Assembly (NCBI GenBank): GCA_022600195.1
Contig: JAHZKX010000035.1
Location: 1 to 35,739, forward strand
DNA length: 35,739 nucleotides
Reading direction: 5' to 3'
Source: Planctomycetota bacterium
GTDB taxonomy: Bacteria; Planctomycetota; Planctomycetia; Planctomycetales; Planctomycetaceae
Shown: positions 17,305 through 24,600 of the stretch, piece by piece
Position numbering within the stretch: position 1 is the first letter of the stretch
Layout: each line of letters starts with the position of its first letter
Notes under the pieces: model-generated
Told to the model about the DNA's origin: nothing
Database searches by the model: none
The model's input: the letters and a program-made list of their open reading frames with translations, nothing else
Made by a program: the position numbers and the translations under genes

Positions 17305-18672
17305 CTAGTTGCTGACACAAGTCTTGGGAGCCGGTGCAGTGCATGTCTTTGGTGCGGGACAGCAGACAGTCACTGGTACCTTGCGGCAGACTTGCCTTGG
17401 CACACATCGTGTTTTAGTGACACAAACCGTTCGTGGCACACATTTCGTTCGCGTTACATACCGTGTGCAGCAAACTTGCTGACAAGTGGTGTAAGGAACT
17501 TTGCGAGTACAGGTTTTTTGCTCATAGCTACAGGTGGTGTAAGGAACCTTGCGGGTCCGGCATTCTGAAACCATGGTGCAAGTGGTGTAAGGAACCTGCT
17601 TGGTCACACATTCTTCTTTCCAGCAACAAGTCGTGTAAGGCACTTTGCGAGTACGACATTCACGTACCATTTTGCATGTAGTGTAAGGAACTCTCTTGGT
17701 TCGTGTTTCACACTCATGACGGACACATGTGTAAGGTACCTTCTTGGTAATCGTACAGGGAACTCGCTCACATACTGTGTAAGGAACCCGTTCGGTTTTG
17801 CACTCACGTTTGTAAGTAGTACAGCACACTTTTCTGGTGATTGTCTTAGGGCACCAGATTCGTCGACACACAGTGGTTCCGGGACATTGAACCTTCACTG
17901 TTTTGCAGCATCCGGGTTTGTAAATCGGGCAGCAGGAACTGCAATCGTATTCCCACGTACCAGGCTCACAGACACATTTTTCAACAATCGGACCAGGACA
18001 ATGTTCGGTCGTTGTTTTCCATTCACCACAGCAGACTTCCACATCGTGCCAGGTATGAACGGGCTTGCAGACAGTACGACATACATCACGATAACAGGTT
18101 TTATAATTCGTTTTGTAAATCGTGCAGCAGACATCCCGATAGTGGGTTTCACAAATAGGACGTCTTACGGTGTAGCAGACATCTCGGTAACAGGTATTGT
18201 AAACCGGCTTGCAGACTGTGTAGCAGACATCCCGGTAGCAGGTGTTATACACGGGCCGTCGGCGTTTGCAGGTAACAGTACGATAGCAGGTTTTGTAAAC
18301 CGGACGGCAGACTTTATAGCAGACGTCTCGATAACAGGTTTGATAAACAGGCTTGCAAACCGTATAGCATTGATCACGGTAGCAAGTCTTGTAAACATTC
18401 TTTTTGTATTGAACGGGAACTTTTTCGCAGATTGTATCATACACTGTTTTTTGACAGGTATAATTCTGCTTTTCCCAGACAGTTTCTACGACAGTTTTAT
18501 AGCAGGTACTTGAGCATTCTTTGGCAGCACAGTAATCGCCACAAGAAGTACACGCTTCTGTGGGACAACATTTATATCTACCAGCTCCCAGGTAGCCTGC
18601 CTGGGCATTCTCTCCGAAGCAGGCCATAATCATGGCGACCGCCAGAAGGGGAATCCAGGTTGTATTTTTCAT
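17305..18672 (-). CDS. Cysteine-rich YTV-repeat cell-wall protein
   Basis: 455 residues with a signal peptide (IPLLAVAMIMACFGENAQA). After a Cys-rich lead-in come seven tandem 16-residue units of the type TCYRDVCYTVCKPVYN (about 96-207). A CxxGxW-like middle follows (about 210-290), then seven VPYT units (VPYTTC, VPYTVC, VPYTCV; about 295-410), ending in Cys/Lys/Arg-rich sequence. Cys, Tyr, Thr, Val and Arg/Lys dominate. This matches the planctomycete YTV domain family, linked to their proteinaceous, disulfide-rich cell walls. Disulfide cross-linking is expected. TAGAGGAA precedes the ATG. Monocistronic, with a strong terminator. Confidence 0.85.
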   Translation of the reverse strand: MKNTTWIPLLAVAMIMACFGENAQAGYLGAGRYKCCPTEACTSCGDYCAAKECSSTCYKTVVETVWEKQNYTCQKTVYDTICEKVPVQYKKNVYKTCYRDQCYTVCKPVYQTCYRDVCYKVCRPVYKTCYRTVTCKRRRPVYNTCYRDVCYTVCKPVYNTCYRDVCYTVRRPICETHYRDVCCTIYKTNYKTCYRDVCRTVCKPVHTWHDVEVCCGEWKTTTEHCPGPIVEKCVCEPGTWEYDCSSCCPIYKPGCCKTVKVQCPGTTVCRRIWCPKTITRKVCCTTYKRECKTERVPYTVCERVPCTITKKVPYTCVRHECETRTKRVPYTTCKMVRECRTRKVPYTTCCWKEECVTKQVPYTTCTMVSECRTRKVPYTTCSYEQKTCTRKVPYTTCQQVCCTRYVTRTKCVPRTVCVTKTRCVPRQVCRKVPVTVCCPAPKTCTAPAPKTCVSN

Positions 18673-19062
18673 TGGTCTATTCCTCTACTTATTCATTTCA
18701 GCAAAATAAATTGAAAACTGGGGACAGTTAAAATCTACTTCGTCATCAAACTCAACTTTACTTAACAGTTACCCCCATTTCTCCGCAGCTTACTACCTAT
18801 CCTCTTTCCATTGGACAACATAAACCGATCGATCAATACAATCGATACTCGATTCTATTGTGCGATTGATTGAATATGTGATCATTGCCTGTTTATTCAT
18901 ACTTTGCCTCACTTGCAAATCGACTTAAACTCCGTGATAGTAATCTTCAAAAGCTGCTGTAAGAATTACAGATAAGACTCGATGAATGATTCAGTGACTG
19001 CTATCCTCAAAAAGACCAAAGAAACCCTTCAATCTTTTTCAATAGTAAAGTGAGATGTTTAA
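18673..19062. promoter_or_regulatory. Divergent intergenic region with an operator-like dyad
   Basis: About 390 bases between the YTV-repeat gene and the sugar isomerase gene. CAATACAATCG (18834-18844) and CGATTCTATTG (18850-18860) form an 11-bp dyad with one mismatch and a 5-bp centre, surrounded by further ATCGAT repeats. It lies roughly 165 bp from the YTV start and 200 bp from the isomerase start. It may be a regulator-binding site; no regulator is identified. No ORF seen. Confidence 0.35.
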
Positions 19063-19884
19063 ATGAAGTTTGCCATTTGTCAGGAATTGTTTGTTGACTG
19101 GGACTGGGAAAAACAGTGCGATCTCATTGCCGAGATCGGCTATCAAGGAATCGAGTTAGCGCCGTTCGCATTTGCCGACAGCCCTGCTGAAATTTCTGCG
19201 GATCAGCGCGCCTTTATCAAACAAACGGCTGAAGAGCGGGGACTGGAAATCATTGGCCTGCATTGGCTTCTGGCAAAAACCGATGGGTTACATTTGACCA
19301 CGTCTGATGCCGCTGTGAGACAAAAGACCTCAGACTACCTTGTTGAGCTCGGAAATCTGTGTGCTGATCTAGGTGGAGATTTAATGGTGTTTGGTTCGCC
19401 CTTCCAGCGTAACGTGGAAGAGGGTATGTCGCGTGAGCAGGCTTATGCAAACGCCGCTGAGGTATTTCGAAACTGTTTACCTGCCATATCGAAAAGGGGC
19501 GTACGAATTTGCATGGAACCGTTAACGACAAAAGAAACGGACTTTGTAAACACTTGTGCGGAAGCAGTTGAGCTGATTGACATGGTTGAAGCAGACAATT
19601 TTGTTCTGCATCAGGATGTGAAAGCCATGTTAGGCGCGGAAACGGAACCAATTCCTGATCTGATTCACAAATATGATAGCAGAGTTGGACACTTTCATGT
19701 GAATGATTCGAACCTCCTGGGACCCGGAATGGGTGAGACAGATTACCATCCGATTTTCAAAGCGCTGAAAGAAAGTGGCTATCGAGGATGGATCTCAGTA
19801 GAAGTTTTTGACTACGAACCCGGATGCGAATACATCGCGCGCGAAAGTTTTCGTTACATGAAAGAAGTGTGGGAAAGTGTCTGA
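19063..19884 (+). CDS. Sugar phosphate isomerase/epimerase-family TIM barrel
   Basis: 273 residues, with the xylose isomerase-like/AP endonuclease 2 TIM-barrel pattern. Likely metal ligands are Glu152 (CMEPL), Asp185 (HQDVKAM), His212 (HFHVND) and Glu247 (ISVEVFDY). The first strand MKFAICQELF and IGYQGIELAP fit the family. Members include hydroxypyruvate isomerases, tagatose/ketose 3-epimerases and inosose dehydratases; I cannot choose among them. No signal peptide. Only a weak AGTGAG lies upstream. No partner gene adjoins, so the pathway is unknown. Confidence 0.9.
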   Translation: MKFAICQELFVDWDWEKQCDLIAEIGYQGIELAPFAFADSPAEISADQRAFIKQTAEERGLEIIGLHWLLAKTDGLHLTTSDAAVRQKTSDYLVELGNLCADLGGDLMVFGSPFQRNVEEGMSREQAYANAAEVFRNCLPAISKRGVRICMEPLTTKETDFVNTCAEAVELIDMVEADNFVLHQDVKAMLGAETEPIPDLIHKYDSRVGHFHVNDSNLLGPGMGETDYHPIFKALKESGYRGWISVEVFDYEPGCEYIARESFRYMKEVWESV

Positions 19885-20327
19885 AACCCTCAAAAAAAGG
19901 AATAATCAAAAAATATTTTTGAAAACTTCAAAAAAAATTTGACCTGTTTTTTTCGCTGTTTTAAAAACACACAAACCATTTTTTTCTTACACTTTTTTGA
20001 CAAGCAATGCGCTGAAAGTTTTTTTGTGACATCGTTTTCACACTATAATAACAGTCTTAAACTGACTTCGCTTTTTAACAGTTATCAGTAACACTTAACA
20101 AAAAGTTTTCAATGACTGCAGGTTTACAACGTGAAACGCAAAGCGCGTCTCACATTAGAACAAGCCTAAAATTGTGATTTAGTAAAAGAATTGGCTTGCA
20201 GAATTTTCTGAAATATTTACGATGATTGCCATCAAATGGATGTAAGTCCTTATTGTGTAATGAGTGTCAATTTGAAAATCGTATGATTGCATGACACTTC
20301 ATTTTCCTGTGGGGTAAACATCGGGGT
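19885..20327. other. A/T-tract-rich intergenic region, possible unannotated transcript
   Basis: The first 140 bases hold many runs of 6-8 A or T (for example 19892-19898, 19930-19937, 19947-19953, 19979-19985, 20019-20025). A perfect TATAAT lies at 20044-20049 with only a poor -35. Downstream are a 9-bp hairpin with one mismatch (GTGAAACGC 20131-20139, GCGTCTCAC 20145-20153) and a bulged stem (AATGAGTGTCA 20259-20269 with TGACACTTCATT 20292-20303) followed by T-rich sequence. This could be a non-coding RNA or a long leader. No ORF with a ribosome-binding site was found. Confidence 0.35.
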
Positions 20328-20356
20328 TTGTCAAGGTTGACAGACTCAATTCTTAT
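20328..20356 (+). promoter_or_regulatory. Candidate promoter of the histone-like gene
   Basis: TTGTCA (20328-20333), a 17-bp spacer and TCTTAT (20351-20356) make a fair sigma-70-like promoter, placing the transcript start near 20363, about 77 nt before the GTG start. The -10 matches only four of six consensus bases. Confidence 0.35.
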
Positions 20357-20439
20357 TCGTTGTGGCAGACCTTTGCCGACTTATAGCCCGGAGCCAGCGG
20401 CAAGGCAGCCCTCGTTTAACTCTCAAAGGAGGATTTGCG

Positions 20440-20706
20440 GTGGCAAAGAAAAAGGCAAAGAAAAAAGCAGCACCAAAAAAGAAGGCTGCTCCAAAGAAAA
20501 AAGCAGTGAAGAAAAAAGCAGTAAAGAAGAAAGCTGTTAAAAAGAAAGCTGCTAAGAAAGCTACCAAAAAGAAAGCGACCAAAAAGAAGGCTACCAAAAA
20601 GAAAGCAGCTAAAAAGAAGACTGTAAAGAAGAAAGCTGCCAAGAAAAAAGCCGCCCCAAAGAAAAAGGCTGCTAAAAAGAAAAAAGCTGCTAAAAGGAAG
20701 AGATAA
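20440..20706 (+). CDS. Histone H1-like Lys/Ala-rich DNA-binding protein
   Basis: 88 residues from a GTG start at 20440, chosen because a perfect AAAGGAGG lies at 20425-20432, seven bases upstream; the longer ATG frame from 20362 lacks one. The protein is almost entirely Lys, Ala, Pro, Val and Thr in KKKA-type units (AKKKAAPKKKA, AVKKKAVKKKA, ATKKKATKKKA), like the C-terminal tail of histone H1 and bacterial HctB/AlgP-type proteins. It should bind DNA non-specifically and compact the nucleoid, a role of interest in planctomycetes with condensed chromosomes. The excellent ribosome-binding site suggests high expression. A strong terminator follows. Confidence 0.88.
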   Translation: MAKKKAKKKAAPKKKAAPKKKAVKKKAVKKKAVKKKAAKKATKKKATKKKATKKKAAKKKTVKKKAAKKKAAPKKKAAKKKKAAKRKR

Positions 20707-20747
20707 TCGACCTAAGTAGTATTTGGAGACTTCAAGCCATAACGAGT

Positions 20748-20783
20748 AAGAAGCGATCGATTTTTCGATCGCTTCTTCTATTT
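20748..20783 (+). terminator. Terminator of the histone-like gene
   Basis: A 13-bp perfect stem (AAGAAGCGATCGA at 20748-20760, TCGATCGCTTCTT at 20765-20777) with a TTTT loop, followed by CTATTTCTAT. It starts about 40 nt after the stop at 20706. Confidence 0.8.
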
Positions 20784-20912
20784 CTATCGCTGTCAATTCT
20801 CGAACCACTTGCATTTCACGCTGCTTATATTGGCATCCAGACTTGGTTTAACGCTAAAATATCTGACGTACTTTCCGTCGTTTTTTAAGCATTCTGAAAG
20901 AAGTCCCTCGCA

Positions 20913-22814
20913 TTGAATCGAAGCAATAACGAATTGACTTTGAAACCAAAACGCAAGCTATGGCGCACTCGGTTTAAAATGGCGCGGAAGACGTCCGTGT
21001 TCGCTCCACGTATTTCAATTGACAACGTTCATCAGCCTGAGATCGCGGATGATGAACTGCAACATTGGGGCGAATACAATCTTGTCTCCGATACGGTTTG
21101 TGTATTACACCGTGATGGAACAATTACACGACGTTCCCATTACATAACAAAAATTTATGCCAATGAATCATTAGCGCAGTGGGATGAAGTTTTTCGTATT
21201 TATGATCGTCAAACATCTCGCTATAAAATCCACGCCGCGAAAGTCTATCTTCCTGACGGAGGTAACAAGAAGGCCCGGAAAGTTGTTCAACCCTATGGAC
21301 AGACTTCTTTAAATTTTTATCCTCTTCGCCCGGGTGTGACAGTCGAATTGGATGAGCAATATGATTTTTTTATTCCCGATCGAATTGCTGCCTGCATGTG
21401 GGGTCAGGAATATTTTCGCTTTGCAATTCCCTGCCGACGACTTCGTTTTACCGTGGCCGTTGCGGAACCATTTTCACTCGAATATAAATTGTATCGTACT
21501 GACGAAGAGCCGCAAAAATGGAAACACGGGAAATATCAAGTCTACCAATGGGACCTGCATGATGTTCCCGGTTACGAAACTGATGATGGCACTCCACATG
21601 CACGCGATGTGCTACCGTGGGTTGATATTACGACACTCCCTTCCTGGCAGCCTGTCACAAAATTCTATATGCAGGATTTAGAACCGCCTCTCAAGATACC
21701 TTCCCAAATCCAGAAATTGTCGGAAGATCTCACACAGGAAGATCAAACCACAGAAGAAAAGATCTTTTCGATTTATAAATATTCTTCCGAAGATGTCAGA
21801 TATGGCCGGCACCCCAATGAGCTGAATCTGGAAAAGACTCGTGAAGTGGGATCCATGCTGGAGGACATGCGAGGCGACTGCAAAGACAAATCCTCCCTGA
21901 TGGTTTCGATGCTCAGACATTTGGGAATCAAATCCCACATTGCCATTCTTCTCACTCGAACAAATGGAAGGGTTGCCTTCTTGCCAGGCGCTCGGTTTGA
22001 CCATGCTATAGTTTGCGCTGATCTGGATAACGGAGACCGACTCTGGCTGGACCCGGCCGGTGGACCTGTTACATTCAAAGATTTGCCATCTAATGATCAG
22101 GGCACACAGGCTCTGCTCTTAAATTCCGAAGGAGGAGAACTGACAACGATTCCCGATTGCAGTCCTGAAAGTCATCAGATTAATCGCAATTGTGTCGGTG
22201 TTTTATCTGAAAATTGCAGTTATCAATTTACGGCGGATGTGACAACAACGGGTGACATGGCGCTGGAGTATCGCTTACGATACATTTACCGCAACGAAGA
22301 ATCCACGGCACTCACGATGGAGAAAGAGCTGGCGTCTGACTTGACGGGCGCCAGAATTGAATCGCCTCGGTTTCTCAATCTCAAAGACATTTCAAAAGAT
22401 GTCAGCTATACTTATCGAACCACACTTGACCAATGGTCACGACAGATCAAAGAGATCATCTTATTTCGCATCCCATGGATTGGGGCCATGCACTCTGCAG
22501 GTGTTGTGAATGTTCAAAAAAGAACTTCCGCCTTGCAAACTCCCACCCCCGTCCGTTTCACTGACTATCACAAAATTGAGATCCCCTCGGGTTATCAAGG
22601 CTATGGATTGCCTTACGAACATACATTGCAATGTGAGTGGGGTCGTTATGAGGCATCCATTTTTGTTGAAAATTCACATCTGATCTGTCAACGTAAAGTG
22701 GATCATCTGGGAGGGATCGTATTTGAAGATCAGTACCAGGAATATAAAGCATACTGGGAAGCCTGCACCCGTGCAGATGCGCTGGATGTCGTTTTAATGA
22801 AACCCCACAAATAA
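20913..22814 (+). CDS. DUF3857/transglutaminase-like protein
   Basis: 633 residues from a TTG start with a weak GAAAGAAG upstream; ATG at 20979 (Met23) is an alternative with no better signal. The first half (about 50-250) is a DUF3857-like beta-rich domain. A transglutaminase-like papain-fold domain follows, with a clear triad: Cys323 in GDCKDKSSLM, His364 in RFDHAIV and Asp380 in WLDPAGG. The C-terminal part (about 400-633) is another beta-rich domain. Such proteins may act as proteases, amidases or cross-linking enzymes; the activity of this family is little known. Relatives usually have a signal peptide, but here the N-terminus is basic (KPKRKLWRTRFK) without a hydrophobic stretch, suggesting a cytoplasmic protein. 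Confidence 0.85.
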   Translation: MNRSNNELTLKPKRKLWRTRFKMARKTSVFAPRISIDNVHQPEIADDELQHWGEYNLVSDTVCVLHRDGTITRRSHYITKIYANESLAQWDEVFRIYDRQTSRYKIHAAKVYLPDGGNKKARKVVQPYGQTSLNFYPLRPGVTVELDEQYDFFIPDRIAACMWGQEYFRFAIPCRRLRFTVAVAEPFSLEYKLYRTDEEPQKWKHGKYQVYQWDLHDVPGYETDDGTPHARDVLPWVDITTLPSWQPVTKFYMQDLEPPLKIPSQIQKLSEDLTQEDQTTEEKIFSIYKYSSEDVRYGRHPNELNLEKTREVGSMLEDMRGDCKDKSSLMVSMLRHLGIKSHIAILLTRTNGRVAFLPGARFDHAIVCADLDNGDRLWLDPAGGPVTFKDLPSNDQGTQALLLNSEGGELTTIPDCSPESHQINRNCVGVLSENCSYQFTADVTTTGDMALEYRLRYIYRNEESTALTMEKELASDLTGARIESPRFLNLKDISKDVSYTYRTTLDQWSRQIKEIILFRIPWIGAMHSAGVVNVQKRTSALQTPTPVRFTDYHKIEIPSGYQGYGLPYEHTLQCEWGRYEASIFVENSHLICQRKVDHLGGIVFEDQYQEYKAYWEACTRADALDVVLMKPHK

Positions 22815-23019
22815 ACTTTTGTACAGTCACCTATGCATGCAGACTATTTACTGCTGAAATACAGACTCCACACAAATTGCCTGTGAACTAAACGACTGTA
22901 TTTGGTGTCACCACTAAATAAATAGCCTGTTCTCTCAATGACAACCTGTTAAAATGGGACATAGAAGAGAGAACCATAAATTAGCCACCTCAGACTACAC
23001 CAAATAAGGTTGAACCTCC

Positions 23020-24372
23020 TTGTCGGATCCTAAACGAGAAGAACTACAAGTCAAAGCTAAAAAAGCGATTTTGGTCTCAGTTGTATCTCCTTCAAATCAT
23101 GTTGACAAAAGTCAGGCTTTGGATGAACTGAAAGGTTTAGTCGAAACTGCTGGCGTCCAGGTTGTTGGCACACTCGTTCAAAATCGGGAGCATCCTCATC
23201 CTGCCACTTGCCTGGGAAAAGGGAAGCTGACAGAACTCCAGCAAATGGTGGATCACCTCAATGCTGAACTGATCATTTTTGATAATAATCTTTCCCCTTC
23301 ACAGGGAAGAAACATCGAAGAGGAAACGGGGACTGTGATTGTAGATCGCAGTGAATTGATTCTCGATATCTTTGCTACGCATGCAAAAACTTACGAAGCC
23401 AAGTTGCAGGTAGAGCTGGCACAACTGCTTTATTTTCGTCCTCGATTAAAGCGATTGTGGACTCACCTGGAACGAATTGAAGGGGGCGTTGGTGCAGGCC
23501 GTGGCCCTGGTGAAAAGCAGCTCGAAACCGACCGTCGATTATTAGACAGGCGCGTTGCAGAATTAAAACGCAAACTTACGGAAGTCGAACGCCGCAGGGA
23601 ACGAACCGTTTCCAATCGGTTTCAAAACCTTACTGTTTCACTCGTCGGATATACGAATGCGGGTAAGAGCACATTAATGAATGCTCTCACAGGCGCGGAT
23701 GTTTATATTGCCGATCAGTTATTTGCTACGCTTGATACGCGAACCAGGCGCTGGCAACTTCCACACTGGGGAGAAATTTTACTCAGCGATACAGTCGGTT
23801 TCGTCAGAGACCTTCCTCACCATCTGGTTGCTTCCTTCAAATCGACATTGGAAGAAGCACGACAGGCAGACCTGCTACTACATGTAGTTGACTCCAGTAA
23901 CCCGGAAGTCGAACACCATATAAAAACCGTCAATAAAGTACTCGACGAAATTGGCATTGATCACGAAAATGCAATTCTCGTGTTTAACAAAACGGATAAG
24001 ATCGAAGACAGATCTAAACTTGATGTCTTGCGTTTAAAATACGATAACGGCATCAGTGTGAGTGCCGTTTCCGGGGAAGGTCTGGAACGTCTGTCTCAAG
24101 CTGTAATTGATCGCCTTGCTTCCGGGTATGTCATTGTTGAAATAGAAACACCTGTCGGAAATGGGAAGTTACTTTCACAACTGGAAGATCATTCTGTAAT
24201 TATATCGCGTGAGTATTCCAGCGATAATTCTCGAGTCACTTTACAGGCCCGCATGGCAAAACGTTTCTTGCCAATACTGAAAATATGTGAAGACACAGAA
24301 TTACGAATTGAGGGAGAAGAATACCCTGTCCCTCAGGAGACCGCTCCTGAAGAAACGATCCCCAAAGTGTGA
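23020..24372 (+). CDS. hflX: GTPase HflX
   Basis: 450 residues, TTG start with AAGGT about 10 nt upstream. The N-terminal HflX domain (about 15-200) includes the GKGKLTEL motif and the linker GGVGAGRGPGEKQLETDRR (155-173), diagnostic for the family. G motifs follow: GYTNAGKST (210-218, G1), DTVGFVRDLP (257-266, G3), NKTD (323-326, G4) and SAVSGEGL (G5). HflX binds the 50S subunit and splits stalled or heat-damaged 70S ribosomes using GTP. The C-terminal extension (about 380-450) ends in an acidic, Pro-rich tail. No hfq neighbour, unlike in enterobacteria. It seems to be transcribed alone. Confidence 0.96.
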   Translation: MSDPKREELQVKAKKAILVSVVSPSNHVDKSQALDELKGLVETAGVQVVGTLVQNREHPHPATCLGKGKLTELQQMVDHLNAELIIFDNNLSPSQGRNIEEETGTVIVDRSELILDIFATHAKTYEAKLQVELAQLLYFRPRLKRLWTHLERIEGGVGAGRGPGEKQLETDRRLLDRRVAELKRKLTEVERRRERTVSNRFQNLTVSLVGYTNAGKSTLMNALTGADVYIADQLFATLDTRTRRWQLPHWGEILLSDTVGFVRDLPHHLVASFKSTLEEARQADLLLHVVDSSNPEVEHHIKTVNKVLDEIGIDHENAILVFNKTDKIEDRSKLDVLRLKYDNGISVSAVSGEGLERLSQAVIDRLASGYVIVEIETPVGNGKLLSQLEDHSVIISREYSSDNSRVTLQARMAKRFLPILKICEDTELRIEGEEYPVPQETAPEETIPKV

Positions 24373-24600
24373 CAATCTTTTCGGCGCGCGGTTGCCTTTC
24401 ACATCTTCGGTAAATGGTGTATTACATATTCGATGGTATACTGCACACAGGGAAATGATTGTCGTTTTTCTGAGTTCTCTGCAGGATTCTTGACAAACTG
24501 CCATCTTGTCTCCCGGTGAGAGCATGTATGATTAAAGACATGTTCTACAACCGTTCCATTTAAAAATCATCCTGAGAGAAACTGGCAAAGCATTAACGCG

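Noticed and set aside
17600-18400. Regularly spaced DNA repeats that could suggest a CRISPR array
   Set aside because: The spacing is a multiple of three, the repeats are in frame and encode the YTV-type units, and there are no unique spacers or cas genes.
17716-18513. 265-residue plus-strand frame opposite the YTV-repeat gene
   Set aside because: Antisense to a repetitive gene with a signal peptide, ribosome-binding site and terminator; it only reflects the repeats.
19892-20025. Replication origin in the A/T-rich stretch
   Set aside because: No DnaA-box cluster (TTATCCACA-like) was seen and no dnaA or gyrase genes are near, so AT-richness alone is not enough.
20112-20177. 21-residue ORF in the region before the histone-like gene
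   Set aside because: No ribosome-binding site, and it overlaps the hairpin at 20131-20153; better explained as non-coding.
20346-20642. Minus-strand frame rich in Phe, Ala and Leu (AAFFL-type repeats)
   Set aside because: Shadow of the Lys/Ala repeat gene (AAG/AAA read as CTT/TTT). It looks like a membrane protein only because of composition.
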